A stretch of 64,000 bases of DNA from Hymenobacter daecheongensis DSM 21074 (GTDB lineage: Bacteria; Bacteroidota; Bacteroidia; Cytophagales; Hymenobacteraceae): the NCBI RefSeq assembly GCF_900141805.1, contig NZ_FQYN01000001.1, forward strand, positions 248,001-312,000, written 5' to 3'. Shown piece after piece: positions 1 to 7,904 of the stretch. The notes under the pieces were generated by a model, which was given only the letters and a program-made list of their open reading frames with translations, searched no databases and had not been told where the DNA came from. Position 1 is the first letter of the stretch. Each line of letters begins with the position of its first letter. The translations under genes were made by a program, and so were the position numbers.

Positions 1-609
1 TTCGAACTGATAGATACGGGCGAAACCAGGCTGATAGGTGGCGCGAATGCCGCCGTAGAGCAGGCCGATGAGCAGCAGAAAGCACAAAAATACATTCTGG
101 CCCTGGTGCCCGCGCGGTCGGGGCTGGGCCAGCAGCGGAGCCGAATCGGCTTTGCCGGGTCGGATAGCGGGAGCAGCGGCAGCGTTGGTGAAAGAAGCCA
201 GATTGGGCGGCACTTCGGGCTGCCATACGCAGAGCAGATGGGTGCCAAACCGCTCGGCTTTGGGCAGCAGACTGGCCAGATCCAGCGTGTAGGATGCTGG
301 GCTGCCAGCGCTGAATACCAGGCGGTTATCCAGAAACAGGCTCAGATCTTTGCGGGCCGTGAAAGTGATGGGCAAGGGGCGGTCGGGGCGCACCGAAATC
401 CATTGGTAGTAGGCCTGCGCCGGGGTATGGTAATCGGGAAGGTAGAGGATGAGGCTGTTGCGGGCAGCATCATAGATCAGCCAATCGGCGGAGAGGCCGC
501 CACGCGGGGCCAGCGGAAGCGGGCGGTATTCGGCAGCCGAAACCCGGCCCGCCGATGACAGCGACGCTATAAGGCACAATAGCAGCAGACGGAAGCGGAC
601 GACAAGCAT
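1..609 (-). CDS. DUF4271-like membrane protein, 3' part outside window
   Basis: The reading frame opens at an ATG at 609 and runs off the left edge after 203 codons without a stop. The start MLVVRFRLLLLC is a signal peptide. It is followed by about 150 residues that look soluble and exported, then a hydrophobic helix around residues 178-190 (VFLCFLLLIGLLYGG). This order, an exported domain and then the first of several C-terminal helices, fits the Bacteroidota DUF4271 family, but the diagnostic C-terminal half is not in the window. In related genomes this family often lies near uroporphyrinogen-III synthase; that could be checked just left of position 1. No function is assigned to the family. 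The coding call is firm; the family name is an inference. Confidence 0.6.
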   Translation of the reverse strand, partial: MLVVRFRLLLLCLIASLSSAGRVSAAEYRPLPLAPRGGLSADWLIYDAARNSLILYLPDYHTPAQAYYQWISVRPDRPLPITFTARKDLSLFLDNRLVFSAGSPASYTLDLASLLPKAERFGTHLLCVWQPEVPPNLASFTNAAAAPAIRPGKADSAPLLAQPRPRGHQGQNVFLCFLLLIGLLYGGIRATYQPGFARIYQFE

Positions 610-645
610 ACTATTTCCTCTTCTACGCCGACAATACTCTTTTTA

Positions 646-1713
646 TCAGGAAGTTACGCGCTGCTGGGCGCTCCGACTCTGGTAGACGCCCAAGAAGATG
701 CTCAGGACCACAGAAAACGCAACCATGCCGACGATAAGCCAGGTATTGCCGATGGCCGCGAAATTGATAACGAACAGGATGACGACCAGATTCAGCAGGG
801 CGAGCAGCACCACGGTGCTGATCTGCTGGAAGCCCATGGCCAGAATGCGGTGGTGAACGTGGTTCTTGTCGGGGGCGAAGGGGGAGCGGCCGCCCAGCAT
901 GCGCACAATGAAGATGCGAAGCGTATCGAATAGGGGCACGAACAGAATGCCGATGGCCACGGAGGGCGACGACGAGCCAAAGGGCTGGCCGGCTCTCAGG
1001 CCCATTTCGATGAACTGAATGGTGAGAATAGAAACGATGAAGCCGCACACTAACGAGCCGGTATCGCCCATGAAGATGCTGGCCCGGTGGAAGTTGTAGC
1101 GCAGGAACCCGAGCAGACCACCGATGAGGCAGACTGCAACGAACACGTAGTTGCCATAGCCGGCCCCACCGTAGCGCAGAAAGTAGTAGCCGTAGGTGCT
1201 GGTGATAATCAGGACGATGGTGCCGGCCAGCCCATCAAGGCCGTCGATGAGGTTGATAGCATTGGTGATGCCTACGATGGCCAGGAATGTGAAGGCGTAG
1301 CTGATGCCGATGGGCAACTCGTGGATGCCCAGGATGCCCTGGAAGCTGGTGACGCGGATATCGGCCATGATCATGACGATGCCGGTGGCTAACAGCTGGC
1401 CTACGAACTTTTTGGCCACCGAAATACTGACCAGATCATCTTTCAGGCCCACGAAAAACAGCACGATGCAACCGGCCAGCAGCTGCTGAATGCCATTGCC
1501 GAGGTCGGCGAAGATGGTGAGGGCCGACATGAAGCCCGCAAACACGGCCACGCCACCCAGCCGTGGCGTGAGCGACTCGTGTACGGTGCGCACGTTGGGC
1601 GTGTCGAGCATGTTTTTCAGGTGGGCGATGTAGATGATGGAGGGCACCGCGAACAGCGCCACCAGAAATGCCCAGAGAAAGGACAACCCCAACTGAATTC
1701 CGATTGGATTCAT
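646..1713 (-). CDS. WecA/TagO-type undecaprenyl-phosphate glycosyl-1-phosphate transferase
   Basis: A 355-residue polytopic membrane protein of glycosyltransferase family 4 (MraY/WecA/TagO). Such enzymes move a HexNAc-1-phosphate from a UDP-sugar to undecaprenyl phosphate at the inner membrane, starting O-antigen, capsule or wall-polymer synthesis. The signature motifs are present: GLKDD near residues 89-93 (metal-binding Asp pair), NAINLIDGLDGLAG near 151-164, FMGDTGSL near 214-221, and the cytoplasmic HVHHRI loop near 286-291 that marks the WecA/TagO branch rather than MraY. About ten hydrophobic segments and the length match the family. The start is an ATG at 1713 with a short N-terminal tail before the first helix. 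No other glycan genes are adjacent, so the final polymer cannot be named. The substrate is most likely UDP-GlcNAc, but this is inferred. Confidence 0.9.
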   Translation of the reverse strand: MNPIGIQLGLSFLWAFLVALFAVPSIIYIAHLKNMLDTPNVRTVHESLTPRLGGVAVFAGFMSALTIFADLGNGIQQLLAGCIVLFFVGLKDDLVSISVAKKFVGQLLATGIVMIMADIRVTSFQGILGIHELPIGISYAFTFLAIVGITNAINLIDGLDGLAGTIVLIITSTYGYYFLRYGGAGYGNYVFVAVCLIGGLLGFLRYNFHRASIFMGDTGSLVCGFIVSILTIQFIEMGLRAGQPFGSSSPSVAIGILFVPLFDTLRIFIVRMLGGRSPFAPDKNHVHHRILAMGFQQISTVVLLALLNLVVILFVINFAAIGNTWLIVGMVAFSVVLSIFLGVYQSRSAQQRVTS

Positions 1714-1782
1714 ATTCTCGGCTCAAATAGTAAGCAAACTAACTGCGGGCTTGCGCTCCACGGCCGGCTTGCGGATCAATGC

Positions 1783-2199
1783 CTAGCTGTGCAGCACGCC
1801 TTCGCGGTTGAGCAGGGCAATGTGAATTAGATTGGCAGGCACAATGGAATCCGGCACGAAGATGTATTTCTTATCGAAAATCTGCGGGCCGTGGTAGTAG
1901 CTCACCCAGTACTGATTGTTGAGGTGAAACAGGTCTGGGTCAATGGGTTCGATGGGCGTGGCGCTCTGGGGCTCCACTTCCATCAGGACGTGGCGGAGGG
2001 TGGACGTGCGGACTACTTCACCGTTGTCGCGGGTGCCGTAGCCGTTGGAGCTGATGATGACGTTGTGCAGCGGAAAGGCGTTGTGATTGAGCAGATAAAC
2101 CTGCCAGCCTTGCTTGCCTTCTTCGGTGGCAGCATTCTCGTCGGGCACCACGGCCACTGATACGCCTTCTACCGGATCAAAATTGATGTCGTCTTTCAT
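1783..2199 (-). CDS. Conserved Bacteroidota protein of unknown function, next to lipB
   Basis: A 138-residue soluble protein without signal peptide or membrane segment. It starts MKDDINFDPVEGVSVAVVP and contains a beta-rich stretch (WQVYLLNHNAFPLHNVIISS) that could be an immunoglobulin-like or similar small beta fold. As I recall, close relatives occur across Bacteroidota beside lipB and are sometimes mislabelled as a phenylalanyl-tRNA synthetase subunit; nothing here supports that label. Its start lies 6 bases downstream of the lipB stop, so the two are almost certainly co-transcribed, lipB first. The function is unknown; a role near lipoate metabolism would rest only on the gene order. The coding call is strong because length, start and codon use agree with the neighbours. 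Confidence 0.75.
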   Translation of the reverse strand: MKDDINFDPVEGVSVAVVPDENAATEEGKQGWQVYLLNHNAFPLHNVIISSNGYGTRDNGEVVRTSTLRHVLMEVEPQSATPIEPIDPDLFHLNNQYWVSYYHGPQIFDKKYIFVPDSIVPANLIHIALLNREGVLHS

Positions 2200-2205
2200 G
2201 CCTGC

Positions 2206-3003
2206 TTATCTGATAAGCGCCGCATCGAGCAAAACAGCCAGATGCCGCAGCAGCTTTTCTTCGACCTCCGGCAGCGGCACCGCGCGGCCCAACTCCTGCT
2301 GGAGCGAGGTCACGGCTTTGTCGGTGATGCCACAGGGCACGATGTGCCCGAAATACGTGAGGTCAGTATTAATGTTGAAGGCAAAGCCGTGCATGGTAAC
2401 CCAACGGCTGCACTTCACGCCCAACGCGCAGATCTTGCGCGGATTGGCCGCTCCTTCCTCAAATCCCAGCCAGACGCCGGTGAGCCCCGGAATGCGGCCA
2501 GCATTCAGGTCGTAGTCGGCCAGCGTGCGAATAACCGCTTCTTCGAGTACGCGCAGGTAGCGGTGAATATCAGTGAAGAAATTGTCGAGGTCGAAGATGG
2601 GGTAGCCTACCAGTTGGCCCGGGCCGTGGTAAGTGATGTCGCCGCCGCGGTTGATGCGGTGGTAGGTGGCACCGTAATGGTTCAGGCTTCCCTCATCGAG
2701 CAGCAGATGCTCGGGCTTGCCGCTTTTGCCCAGCGTGTACACGTGCGGATGCTGGCACAGCAGCAGCACATTGGGCGTGGCCTCAGTGGGTAGTCCTGCT
2801 TCCAGCGCTTGCCGGTTGCGGGTTTTGAGCGCCACCGTAGCAGCCAATAATTCTTCCTGATACGCCCAAGTGGCGGCGTAGTCGGCCAGCCCCAGCTGCT
2901 CCACGCGCACCTGCCGGTTCTGCCCCAACTGCCTGACGGCCGGCTCCAAAGGAGCCACGGGCGTACCTGCTGAAGTTGCAGACGAGGGAAGAAGTGAGGT
3001 CAT
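2206..3003 (-). CDS. lipB: Octanoyl-[ACP]:protein N-octanoyltransferase LipB
   Basis: A 265-residue LipB. It moves octanoate from acyl carrier protein to the lipoyl-domain lysine of 2-oxoacid dehydrogenases and the glycine cleavage H protein; LipA then inserts sulfur. The family motif RGGDITYHGPGQLVGYP lies near residues 119-135. The catalytic Cys is in VPCGI near residue 224, and the partner Lys is in the RKICALGVK segment near 190. The frame remains open to a non-ATG start at 3102, but the ATG at 3003 gives a normal N terminus and is preferred. The N terminus is about 30 residues longer than in proteobacterial LipB, with a Ser/Thr/Ala/Pro-rich leader that may be disordered. A TACCTTTG box at 3079-3086 on the same strand is a likely promoter. 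The gene leads an operon with the small conserved gene behind it and is divergent from yraN. Confidence 0.95.
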   Translation of the reverse strand: MTSLLPSSATSAGTPVAPLEPAVRQLGQNRQVRVEQLGLADYAATWAYQEELLAATVALKTRNRQALEAGLPTEATPNVLLLCQHPHVYTLGKSGKPEHLLLDEGSLNHYGATYHRINRGGDITYHGPGQLVGYPIFDLDNFFTDIHRYLRVLEEAVIRTLADYDLNAGRIPGLTGVWLGFEEGAANPRKICALGVKCSRWVTMHGFAFNINTDLTYFGHIVPCGITDKAVTSLQQELGRAVPLPEVEEKLLRHLAVLLDAALIR

Positions 3004-3078
3004 ATCAGCTTTAAAACAGCCCAAAGTGAAATTCTCCGGGAAACATTCCGCGTATTGTAAAACTGCATGGAAAACGCG

Positions 3079-3086
3079 CAAAGGTA
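3079..3086 (-). promoter_or_regulatory. Putative -7 promoter box (TACCTTTG) for lipB
   Basis: Read on the minus strand this octamer matches the Bacteroidota TAnnTTTG -7 consensus exactly. It lies about 75 bases upstream of the lipB ATG in the lipB/yraN divergent gap. No TTG box was found at the expected 19-21 base spacing, so only the -7 half supports the call. Confidence 0.4.
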
Positions 3087-3132
3087 CTAGATTTAGCTCC
3101 AACCTTCACTTTTGCCCCACTATTCTCCCGCT

Positions 3133-3492
3133 ATGGCCTCCGCTGCTCACCTACTCGGCCAGGCCGGCGAAGCGGCGGCCGCCGCCCACCTCATTGCGCA
3201 GGGCTACACCATAGTGCGGCGCAACTACCGCTACCGCCGCGCCGAGGTAGACCTGATTGCGCAGCACGGCTCGAAGCTGCTGGTGTTCGTGGAAGTGAAG
3301 GCGCGGTCGTCGGCGCAGTTCGGGCACCCCGAGGAGTTTGTGACCGAGCGCAAGCGGCAGCTGTTTGGGCTGGCGGCCGAGCAGTATCAGGAGGAAGTGG
3401 ACTGGCAGGGCGATATCCGCTTCGATATTCTGGCGCTGCTGCAAGTGGCCGACGGCTTCCGCATCAATCATTTCGAAGATGCTTTCTATTGA
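3133..3492 (+). CDS. YraN family (UPF0102) putative nuclease-fold protein
   Basis: A 119-residue protein of the YraN/UPF0102 family, a restriction-endonuclease-like fold of uncertain cellular role often found near rnhB or the DNA-processing gene dprA. The family core is visible: GQAGEAAAAAHLIAQGYTI near residues 9-27, RNYRYRRAEVDLIA near 30-43 with the acidic residue of the nuclease core, and VFVEVKARSS near 53-62, where the E-x-K pair is typical of the PD-(D/E)xK fold. The ATG at 3133 is chosen over an upstream TTG at 3112 because it starts at the usual place for the family. The gene is divergent from lipB and convergent with a lipoprotein gene. Family identity is secure; enzymatic activity is not established for the family. 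Confidence 0.9.
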   Translation: MASAAHLLGQAGEAAAAAHLIAQGYTIVRRNYRYRRAEVDLIAQHGSKLLVFVEVKARSSAQFGHPEEFVTERKRQLFGLAAEQYQEEVDWQGDIRFDILALLQVADGFRINHFEDAFY

Positions 3493-3558
3493 AATGTTGA
3501 GTTTTGAAGGTTGAATGTTGAATGCACCTAAGTCATTCACCATTCAAAACTCAACATT
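3493..3558. repeat. A/T-rich inverted repeat between convergent genes
   Basis: The 16-base arms at 3493-3508 (AATGTTGAGTTTTGAA) and 3543-3558 are exact reverse complements. The left arm starts at the yraN stop and the right arm ends just before the stop of the lipoprotein gene on the other strand. It may act as a bidirectional terminator, although the stem is A/T rich. The loop repeats the motif TTGAATGTTGAATG. Confidence 0.65.
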
Positions 3559-3563
3559 CACCA

Positions 3564-4523
3564 CTATTTAGAGCCGGGGCGGTCGGTGACGGCATCGCGC
3601 TTGTCGAGCTTGTCCTTCTCGAAGACCAACACGCCGTTGCGGTTGTATTCTTTAATGAGAACGGGCTCCGTCACTTCCGGGTCGTAGCCGGACTCGCCGT
3701 ACTGATACACGTAATGGCGGCGGTCCTTGGTGTTGCGGAAGCCCCAATACTGCGTCCACTCCCCTATTTTCTTGCCGTTCTCGAACTGGCCTTCCCATTC
3801 GCGCTTGCCATTTTCGAGGAAGCTCACGTAGTCGCCATCGATTTTGCCCGCGGCGTAGGGAATCACTTCCTTCAGGCGCTTTTTGTCGTTGGCATAGAAG
3901 CTCACTTGGGCATCGCGCGGGAAGCCCATCTCATAGTGATTCTTGCTAAGCAGGATGTTGTCCTTGTTGAACTTCTCCCAACGCAGGTGGCGGGTGCCCA
4001 GCGCGAAAAAGCCAGTTTCCACCACTTTGCCGCCCTGCATCTTCTTGTAGGGGCCGTGCAGCACCTTGGCGGTGGCGGGGTCCAGTTCCTCGGTGGTTTT
4101 GAAAATCTTGCGCTTTTTGGGGTCGAAGTAGTAGCGGGCGGGCGCGAAGTCGTTGGGCTGCTGGAAGGTGCGCAGGTAGTAGAAGGTTTCAATTACCTGG
4201 TTGCGTCCCTTCGGCCCCGACTTGGTAAAGCTTTTTTTGATTTTTTCGCCCAGGAAGACGTTCTTTTTCTTCTTGGGGGTGCGCTGCGCCACCTTCTGCT
4301 TTTCCTTGGCGGCCTTTTCCTGCTCCTTGGTCAGCACCACTTTCTTCGTGTCGAGCGAGGGCGCGTTGGTGGTGTCGCGGGCGGTGGTGAGCGAGTCGCG
4401 CACGGGGCCGGCAGCCAGCACCTGATCGAGCTTGCTGTTGAAGGAGACGGTCTTTTTGGAGCACGCCCCCGTGGCTAGCAGCGAGGCCGTGAGCAGGAAA
4501 AGAAACGGACGAAATGGGCGCAT
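3564..4523 (-). CDS. Lipoprotein with MORN-like (YwqK-type) repeats
   Basis: A 319-residue predicted lipoprotein. The N terminus MRPFRPFLFLLTASLLATGAC ends in a lipobox with the lipid-carrying Cys near residue 21. A Lys-rich, probably disordered segment follows near 60-100 (EKAAKEKQKVAQRTPKKKKN). The C-terminal half has repeated aromatic-glycine units such as GPYKKMQGGKVVETGFF, GDYVSFLENGKREWEGQFENG and GEWTQYW, the pattern of MORN or YwqK-type antitoxin-like repeats common in Bacteroidota. An ATG at 4523 is preferred to a TTG one codon upstream. The family is thought to provide a structural or binding surface; no ligand can be named. It is downstream of htpG but separated from it by a terminator, so it probably has its own promoter. 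Confidence 0.8.
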   Translation of the reverse strand: MRPFRPFLFLLTASLLATGACSKKTVSFNSKLDQVLAAGPVRDSLTTARDTTNAPSLDTKKVVLTKEQEKAAKEKQKVAQRTPKKKKNVFLGEKIKKSFTKSGPKGRNQVIETFYYLRTFQQPNDFAPARYYFDPKKRKIFKTTEELDPATAKVLHGPYKKMQGGKVVETGFFALGTRHLRWEKFNKDNILLSKNHYEMGFPRDAQVSFYANDKKRLKEVIPYAAGKIDGDYVSFLENGKREWEGQFENGKKIGEWTQYWGFRNTKDRRHYVYQYGESGYDPEVTEPVLIKEYNRNGVLVFEKDKLDKRDAVTDRPGSK

Positions 4524-4609
4524 CAACGGGATAAGGCAGATTTGTAAGCTCGAACGTAAAGATATAGGGATTTGGTGCCCCGGTGGTGAGGTGGGGAAAT
4601 TGTGGAGTT

Positions 4610-4768
4610 GTCATTGCGAGCAAAGCGAAGCAATCCGTCCTGGACAATGTGTTGAACTTTGTAAACAGAAAAAGCCCTGACGTATGCGCTACGTCAGGGC
4701 TTTTTGGTAAAAAGTAGCTTTTTACATTTCAGAGGACGGATTGCTTCGTCCTTCGTCCTCGCAATGAC
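4610..4768. repeat. Dispersed palindromic repeat (TCATTGCGAG family) enclosing a terminator
   Basis: The left arm at 4610-4640 begins GTCATTGCGAGCAAAGCGAA and the right arm at 4734-4768 is its imperfect reverse complement, ending CGCAATGAC. A separate 16-bp terminator hairpin sits between them at 4669-4705. The arms resemble repetitive intergenic elements widespread in bacterial genomes. The same design, arms around a terminator, recurs at 57825-57989. Confidence 0.8.
4669..4705 (-). terminator. Rho-independent terminator downstream of htpG
   Basis: A perfect 16-bp stem (4669-4684 with 4690-4705) around the loop TGCGC. The core is AAGCCCTGACGTA and both flanks end in runs of A or T, so it could work in either direction. 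It lies about 80 bases past the htpG stop. Confidence 0.85.
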
Positions 4769-4782
4769 ACGACAGCGTCAGC

Positions 4783-6618
4783 TTACTCGGCGGCCAGCAG
4801 GTCGGCGCTGCGCTTCACGAAAGCCGTCAGGGCTTCGCCTTTGAGCAGGCCCTGAGCCAGCAGGCCCAGGTCGAAGGCCTGGCGGGCCAGCTTTTCGCCG
4901 GCTTCGCCGTCGGCGCTGAGCACGCGCTGGGCCACGGGGTGGTTGGCATTCACGCTCACGGTGTAGGAGTCGGGCAGGCTGCCGAACATCTGCATGCCGC
5001 CGCCGCCGCCGGTGCGCTGCATGTCTTTCATGCGGCGCATGAATTCGGGCAGGGTGATGATGACCGGCGAATCCTGGGGCGAGAGGGCCTCCACCTGCAC
5101 ATGCATGTTCTGGTTGCTGATGGCCTTAGTGAACAGCTCCTGCAGGCGGGTCTTGTCGTCGTCGCTGAGCACGCTCTCGGTGGCGTCGTCCTTGTCGATG
5201 AGCTTGCTGGTGGTTTCAGCGTCCACACGCTTGAAGGTGGTTTTCTCCAGCTTCTGCTCCAATTGGCCAATAAAGTGGGAATCGAGCGGGCCGTTGAGGT
5301 CGAGCACGTCGTAGCCGCGGTCCTGGGCGGCCTGCACGAAGGCGTGCTGGGCCTCGGCGTCGGTGGTGTAGAGGATGACGGTCTGCTCATCCTTGCTCTT
5401 CTGGTTGGCCTGCACGAATTCCTGATACTCGGGCAGGGTGAAGAACTTGCCCGCCACGTTCTGCACCAGCACGAAGTCCTTGGCCTTGTCGTAGAACTTC
5501 TCATCCGACAGCATCCCGTACTTCACGAACAGCCCGATGTCGGCCCATTTCTCCTCGTAGCCGGCGCGGTCTTTCCGATACAGTTCGGCCAGCTTGTCGC
5601 CGACTTTCTTGGTGATGTAGGTGTTTATTTTCTTCACTGCCGCATCCGCCTGCAGGAAGCTGCGCGACACGTTCAGCGGAATATCGGGCGAGTCAATCAC
5701 GCCGTGCAGCAGCATCAGGAACTCGGGCACCACGTCCTTCACCTCGTCGGTGATGAACACCTGGCGCGAGTAGAGCTGGATCTTGTTGCGCTGGAACTGC
5801 AGCTCGTCCTTCACCTTGGGGAAGTACAGGATGCCGGTCAGGTTGAAGGGGTAGTCGACGTTGAGGTGAATCCAGAACAGGGGCTCGTCCATGCTCATCG
5901 GATACAGCTCGTGGTAGAACTTCTTGTAGTCCTCGTCGGTCAGCTCGGCCGGCTGCTTGGTCCAGATGGGCTGGGTCTGGTTGATGACCTCGCCCTCGAA
6001 CTCAATTTCGATGGGCAGGAACTTGCAGTACTTGTTCAGGATGGTGCGCAGGCGGGCCGGCTCCAAGAACTCGTCGGAGTCCTGGGCCACGTGCAACACG
6101 ATGTCGGTGCCGCGGTCGGCCTTGTCGGCGGTTTCGAGGGTAAACTCGGTGCTGCCGTCGCAGGTCCAGTGGGCGGCCTCGGTGCCCTCCTGGTAGCTCT
6201 TGGAGAAGATTTCGACGTTGTCGGCCACCATGAAGGCCGAGTAGAAGCCCATGCCGAACTTGCCGATGATCTGGTCCTTGGTGGCCGCGTCCTGCTCCTT
6301 GTACTTCTCCACAAACTCGGAAGCGCCGGAGAAGGCAATCTGGTTGATGTACTTCTTGATTTCCTCGGCCGTCATGCCCAGGCCGCGGTCCGAAATGGTG
6401 ATGGTGCGGGCTTCCTTATCCACGCTCACCTTCACCTTCAGCTCGCCCAGCTCGCCTTTGAACTCGCCCAGCTGGGCCAGGCTCCGGAGCTTCTGGGTGG
6501 CGTCTACCGCGTTGGAAACCAGCTCCCGCAGGAAGATTTCGTGGTCGGAGTAGAGGAATTTCTTGATGATGGGGAAGATATTCTCGGTGTGAATCGAGAT
6601 GCTACCTTTCTCTTGCAT
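4783..6618 (-). CDS. htpG: Molecular chaperone HtpG (bacterial Hsp90)
   Basis: A 611-residue Hsp90-family chaperone, an ATP-dependent cytoplasmic dimer that helps fold and remodel client proteins. The N-terminal GHKL ATPase domain has FLRELVSNAVDATQKLR near residues 29-45 (Glu32 and Asn36 for ATP hydrolysis and Mg binding), SDRGLGMT near 75-82, and GKFGMGFYSAFMVAD near 120-134. The middle domain carries the LNVSRSFLQ motif (residues about 318-326), which contains the conserved catalytic-loop Arg. The length is typical of Bacteroidota HtpG, which have a shortened C-terminal region relative to E. coli. A terminator at 4669-4705 follows. An imperfect inverted repeat lies upstream at 6659-6704; it does not resemble the CIRCE heat-shock operator. 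The identification is secure. Confidence 0.97.
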   Translation of the reverse strand: MQEKGSISIHTENIFPIIKKFLYSDHEIFLRELVSNAVDATQKLRSLAQLGEFKGELGELKVKVSVDKEARTITISDRGLGMTAEEIKKYINQIAFSGASEFVEKYKEQDAATKDQIIGKFGMGFYSAFMVADNVEIFSKSYQEGTEAAHWTCDGSTEFTLETADKADRGTDIVLHVAQDSDEFLEPARLRTILNKYCKFLPIEIEFEGEVINQTQPIWTKQPAELTDEDYKKFYHELYPMSMDEPLFWIHLNVDYPFNLTGILYFPKVKDELQFQRNKIQLYSRQVFITDEVKDVVPEFLMLLHGVIDSPDIPLNVSRSFLQADAAVKKINTYITKKVGDKLAELYRKDRAGYEEKWADIGLFVKYGMLSDEKFYDKAKDFVLVQNVAGKFFTLPEYQEFVQANQKSKDEQTVILYTTDAEAQHAFVQAAQDRGYDVLDLNGPLDSHFIGQLEQKLEKTTFKRVDAETTSKLIDKDDATESVLSDDDKTRLQELFTKAISNQNMHVQVEALSPQDSPVIITLPEFMRRMKDMQRTGGGGGMQMFGSLPDSYTVSVNANHPVAQRVLSADGEAGEKLARQAFDLGLLAQGLLKGEALTAFVKRSADLLAAE

Positions 6619-6658
6619 AGCGCGTTGCCTAAGGGTGAGAAGAACTGGAAAACCGGAC

Positions 6659-6704
6659 GAAACGCCAGCCCATTGCGGGCCGGAGTCATCGGGCGGGGCG
6701 TTTC
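6659..6704. repeat. Imperfect inverted repeat upstream of htpG
   Basis: GAAACGCC at 6659-6666 pairs with GGCGTTTC at 6697-6704, extended by a CCC/GGG block inside each arm. It sits between the preceding same-strand gene and htpG, so it may end the upstream transcript or regulate htpG. It does not match the CIRCE sequence. Confidence 0.4.
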
Positions 6705-6745
6705 AAAAGCTGTTCCAGCCCGCGTCGGCTGTCAGATTGGCAGCG

Positions 6746-7195
6746 CTAAATCCCACCGGCAGCCTGCCACTCCAGCTGCAGCCGCGTCATCTCTTCCTCC
6801 GAGCAGGTCAGCCAGTCCAGCGCCGCCAGCGGGTCGGAAAAGTATTGCACCTCGAAGCGGATAAATGCCCGGCCCAGCTTCAGCAAGCTCTCCACCACCA
6901 TCTGGTTGTATTGGCGCGACACGGGCACCACTAGCGCCACCTGCCGGGCCTGATGCCGCACGATGCGCGGCAGCCACTGCGTGCCCAGCCACACCTGCTC
7001 CTCGATACCGATGTCGGGCAAATCGTGAAGGTCGAGCAGGCAGTATTGCACCTGATGTTGCTGCACCAGCGCTAGCACATGGTTCAGCGCCGCCCGGAAC
7101 CCGGTGAGGGACCCGGCTTTTTGCCACTGGTATCGGATGAGGCTAAGCTCGGCGCTATACTGAATGCGCAGGCAATCGAAATCGGTAATGATCAT
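6746..7195 (-). CDS. STAS-like small protein, paralogue A
   Basis: A 149-residue soluble protein with no signal peptide, starting MIITDFDCLRIQYSAELSLIRYQW. The alternating beta/alpha layout, an N-terminal short strand with a 'xLIRYQW' turn, a LLDLHDLPDIGIEEQVWLG segment near residues 52-72 and a final YFSDPLAALDWLT, resembles SpoIIAA/STAS-type or STAS/SEC14-like folds that Bacteroidota carry in many copies. It shares EEQVWLG-x-QWLP, FSD-x-x-AALDWLT and the LE/LQ-x-EWQA ending with the gene 64 bases upstream, so the two arose by tandem duplication. No phosphorylatable Ser in the usual anti-sigma-antagonist context was recognised. Function is unknown; a regulatory or sensory role is only an inference from fold resemblance. 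Confidence 0.7.
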   Translation of the reverse strand: MIITDFDCLRIQYSAELSLIRYQWQKAGSLTGFRAALNHVLALVQQHQVQYCLLDLHDLPDIGIEEQVWLGTQWLPRIVRHQARQVALVVPVSRQYNQMVVESLLKLGRAFIRFEVQYFSDPLAALDWLTCSEEEMTRLQLEWQAAGGI

Positions 7196-7259
7196 ACATT
7201 ATAAGAAACCACAAACACATAGAGGCGCCCCCACGATACGGAGCCGACAGCCAGCTGTT

Positions 7260-7775
7260 TCAGCCCGCGCTCGACAGCGGCACCGGCTCGGGCGGCCACG
7301 GGCTCAACAGCGCCTGATCGGGCTTTTCCAGGTCGCTACCGTAGTTGGCCTGCCACTCCTGCTCCAGGGCCGCTATGCCGGGCGCAGAGTCGGTGAGCCA
7401 GTCCAGCGCCGCGGCGGCATCGGAGAAAAACTGCACGCTGGAGGGCATATAGTGCTGCTCATCGAACATCAGATGCTCGACCACCAGCGCGTTGTGCTGC
7501 TTGAGCGGCAGCACCAGCCCGATTTTGTACACGCCGAGCCGGGCAAACTGCGGCAGCCACTGCTCGCCCAGCCACACCTGCTCCTCAAATCCCACCAGCG
7601 GCATGTCGGACGTATCGGCCAGCCACTTGGAAATGTGGTGCTGACGCGAAAAATCAGCGAGGCCCTCGAAAGCCCGCTGAAATTTGAGCAAATCCATGGA
7701 GCCGTGCCACTGCCAGCGCACCAGCCTCAAGGAAATGTCGTATTGAAAATAAAGGGAATCTACTCTAAGAATCAT
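7260..7775 (-). CDS. STAS-like small protein, paralogue B
   Basis: A 171-residue soluble protein starting MILRVDSLYFQYDISLRLVRWQW, related along its length to the adjacent downstream gene. Shared blocks are LVRWQW/LIRYQW near residues 17-23, GFEEQVWLGEQWLPQFAR near 62-79 and VQFFSDAAAALDWLT near 113-128. It differs by a Pro-rich C-terminal tail of about 20 residues (LLSPWPPEPVPLSSAG). The pair is probably one transcript led by this gene; a TATCTTTG box lies 39 bases upstream. No enzyme motif was seen. The tandem arrangement suggests partner or decoy roles, or simple recent duplication. The fold assignment to STAS or STAS/SEC14-like proteins is a weak inference. Confidence 0.7.
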   Translation of the reverse strand: MILRVDSLYFQYDISLRLVRWQWHGSMDLLKFQRAFEGLADFSRQHHISKWLADTSDMPLVGFEEQVWLGEQWLPQFARLGVYKIGLVLPLKQHNALVVEHLMFDEQHYMPSSVQFFSDAAAALDWLTDSAPGIAALEQEWQANYGSDLEKPDQALLSPWPPEPVPLSSAG

Positions 7776-7813
7776 GCCTGAACACCAGCCGGATAATGAG
7801 GGCCGGTTTTAGG

Positions 7814-7821
7814 CAAAGATA
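7814..7821 (-). promoter_or_regulatory. Putative -7 promoter box (TATCTTTG)
   Basis: Exact match to TAnnTTTG on the minus strand, 39 bases upstream of the ATG at 7775. No -33 TTG box was found at the usual spacing. Confidence 0.4.
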
Positions 7822-7904
7822 CTACATCACAGGGGTTTGCGACGTAATATTTTAATAACATTGCATTTTGGCGGGGTCAAAATTCACTTTATAAACCGCC
7901 GGGC

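Noticed and set aside
6659..6704. CIRCE heat-shock operator upstream of htpG
   Set aside because: The inverted repeat does not match the CIRCE arms TTAGCACTC/GAGTGCTAA.
4939..6864. A 641-codon plus-strand frame across htpG
   Set aside because: Antisense shadow of htpG; the composition is typical of a GC-rich antisense frame and there is no start context or domain.
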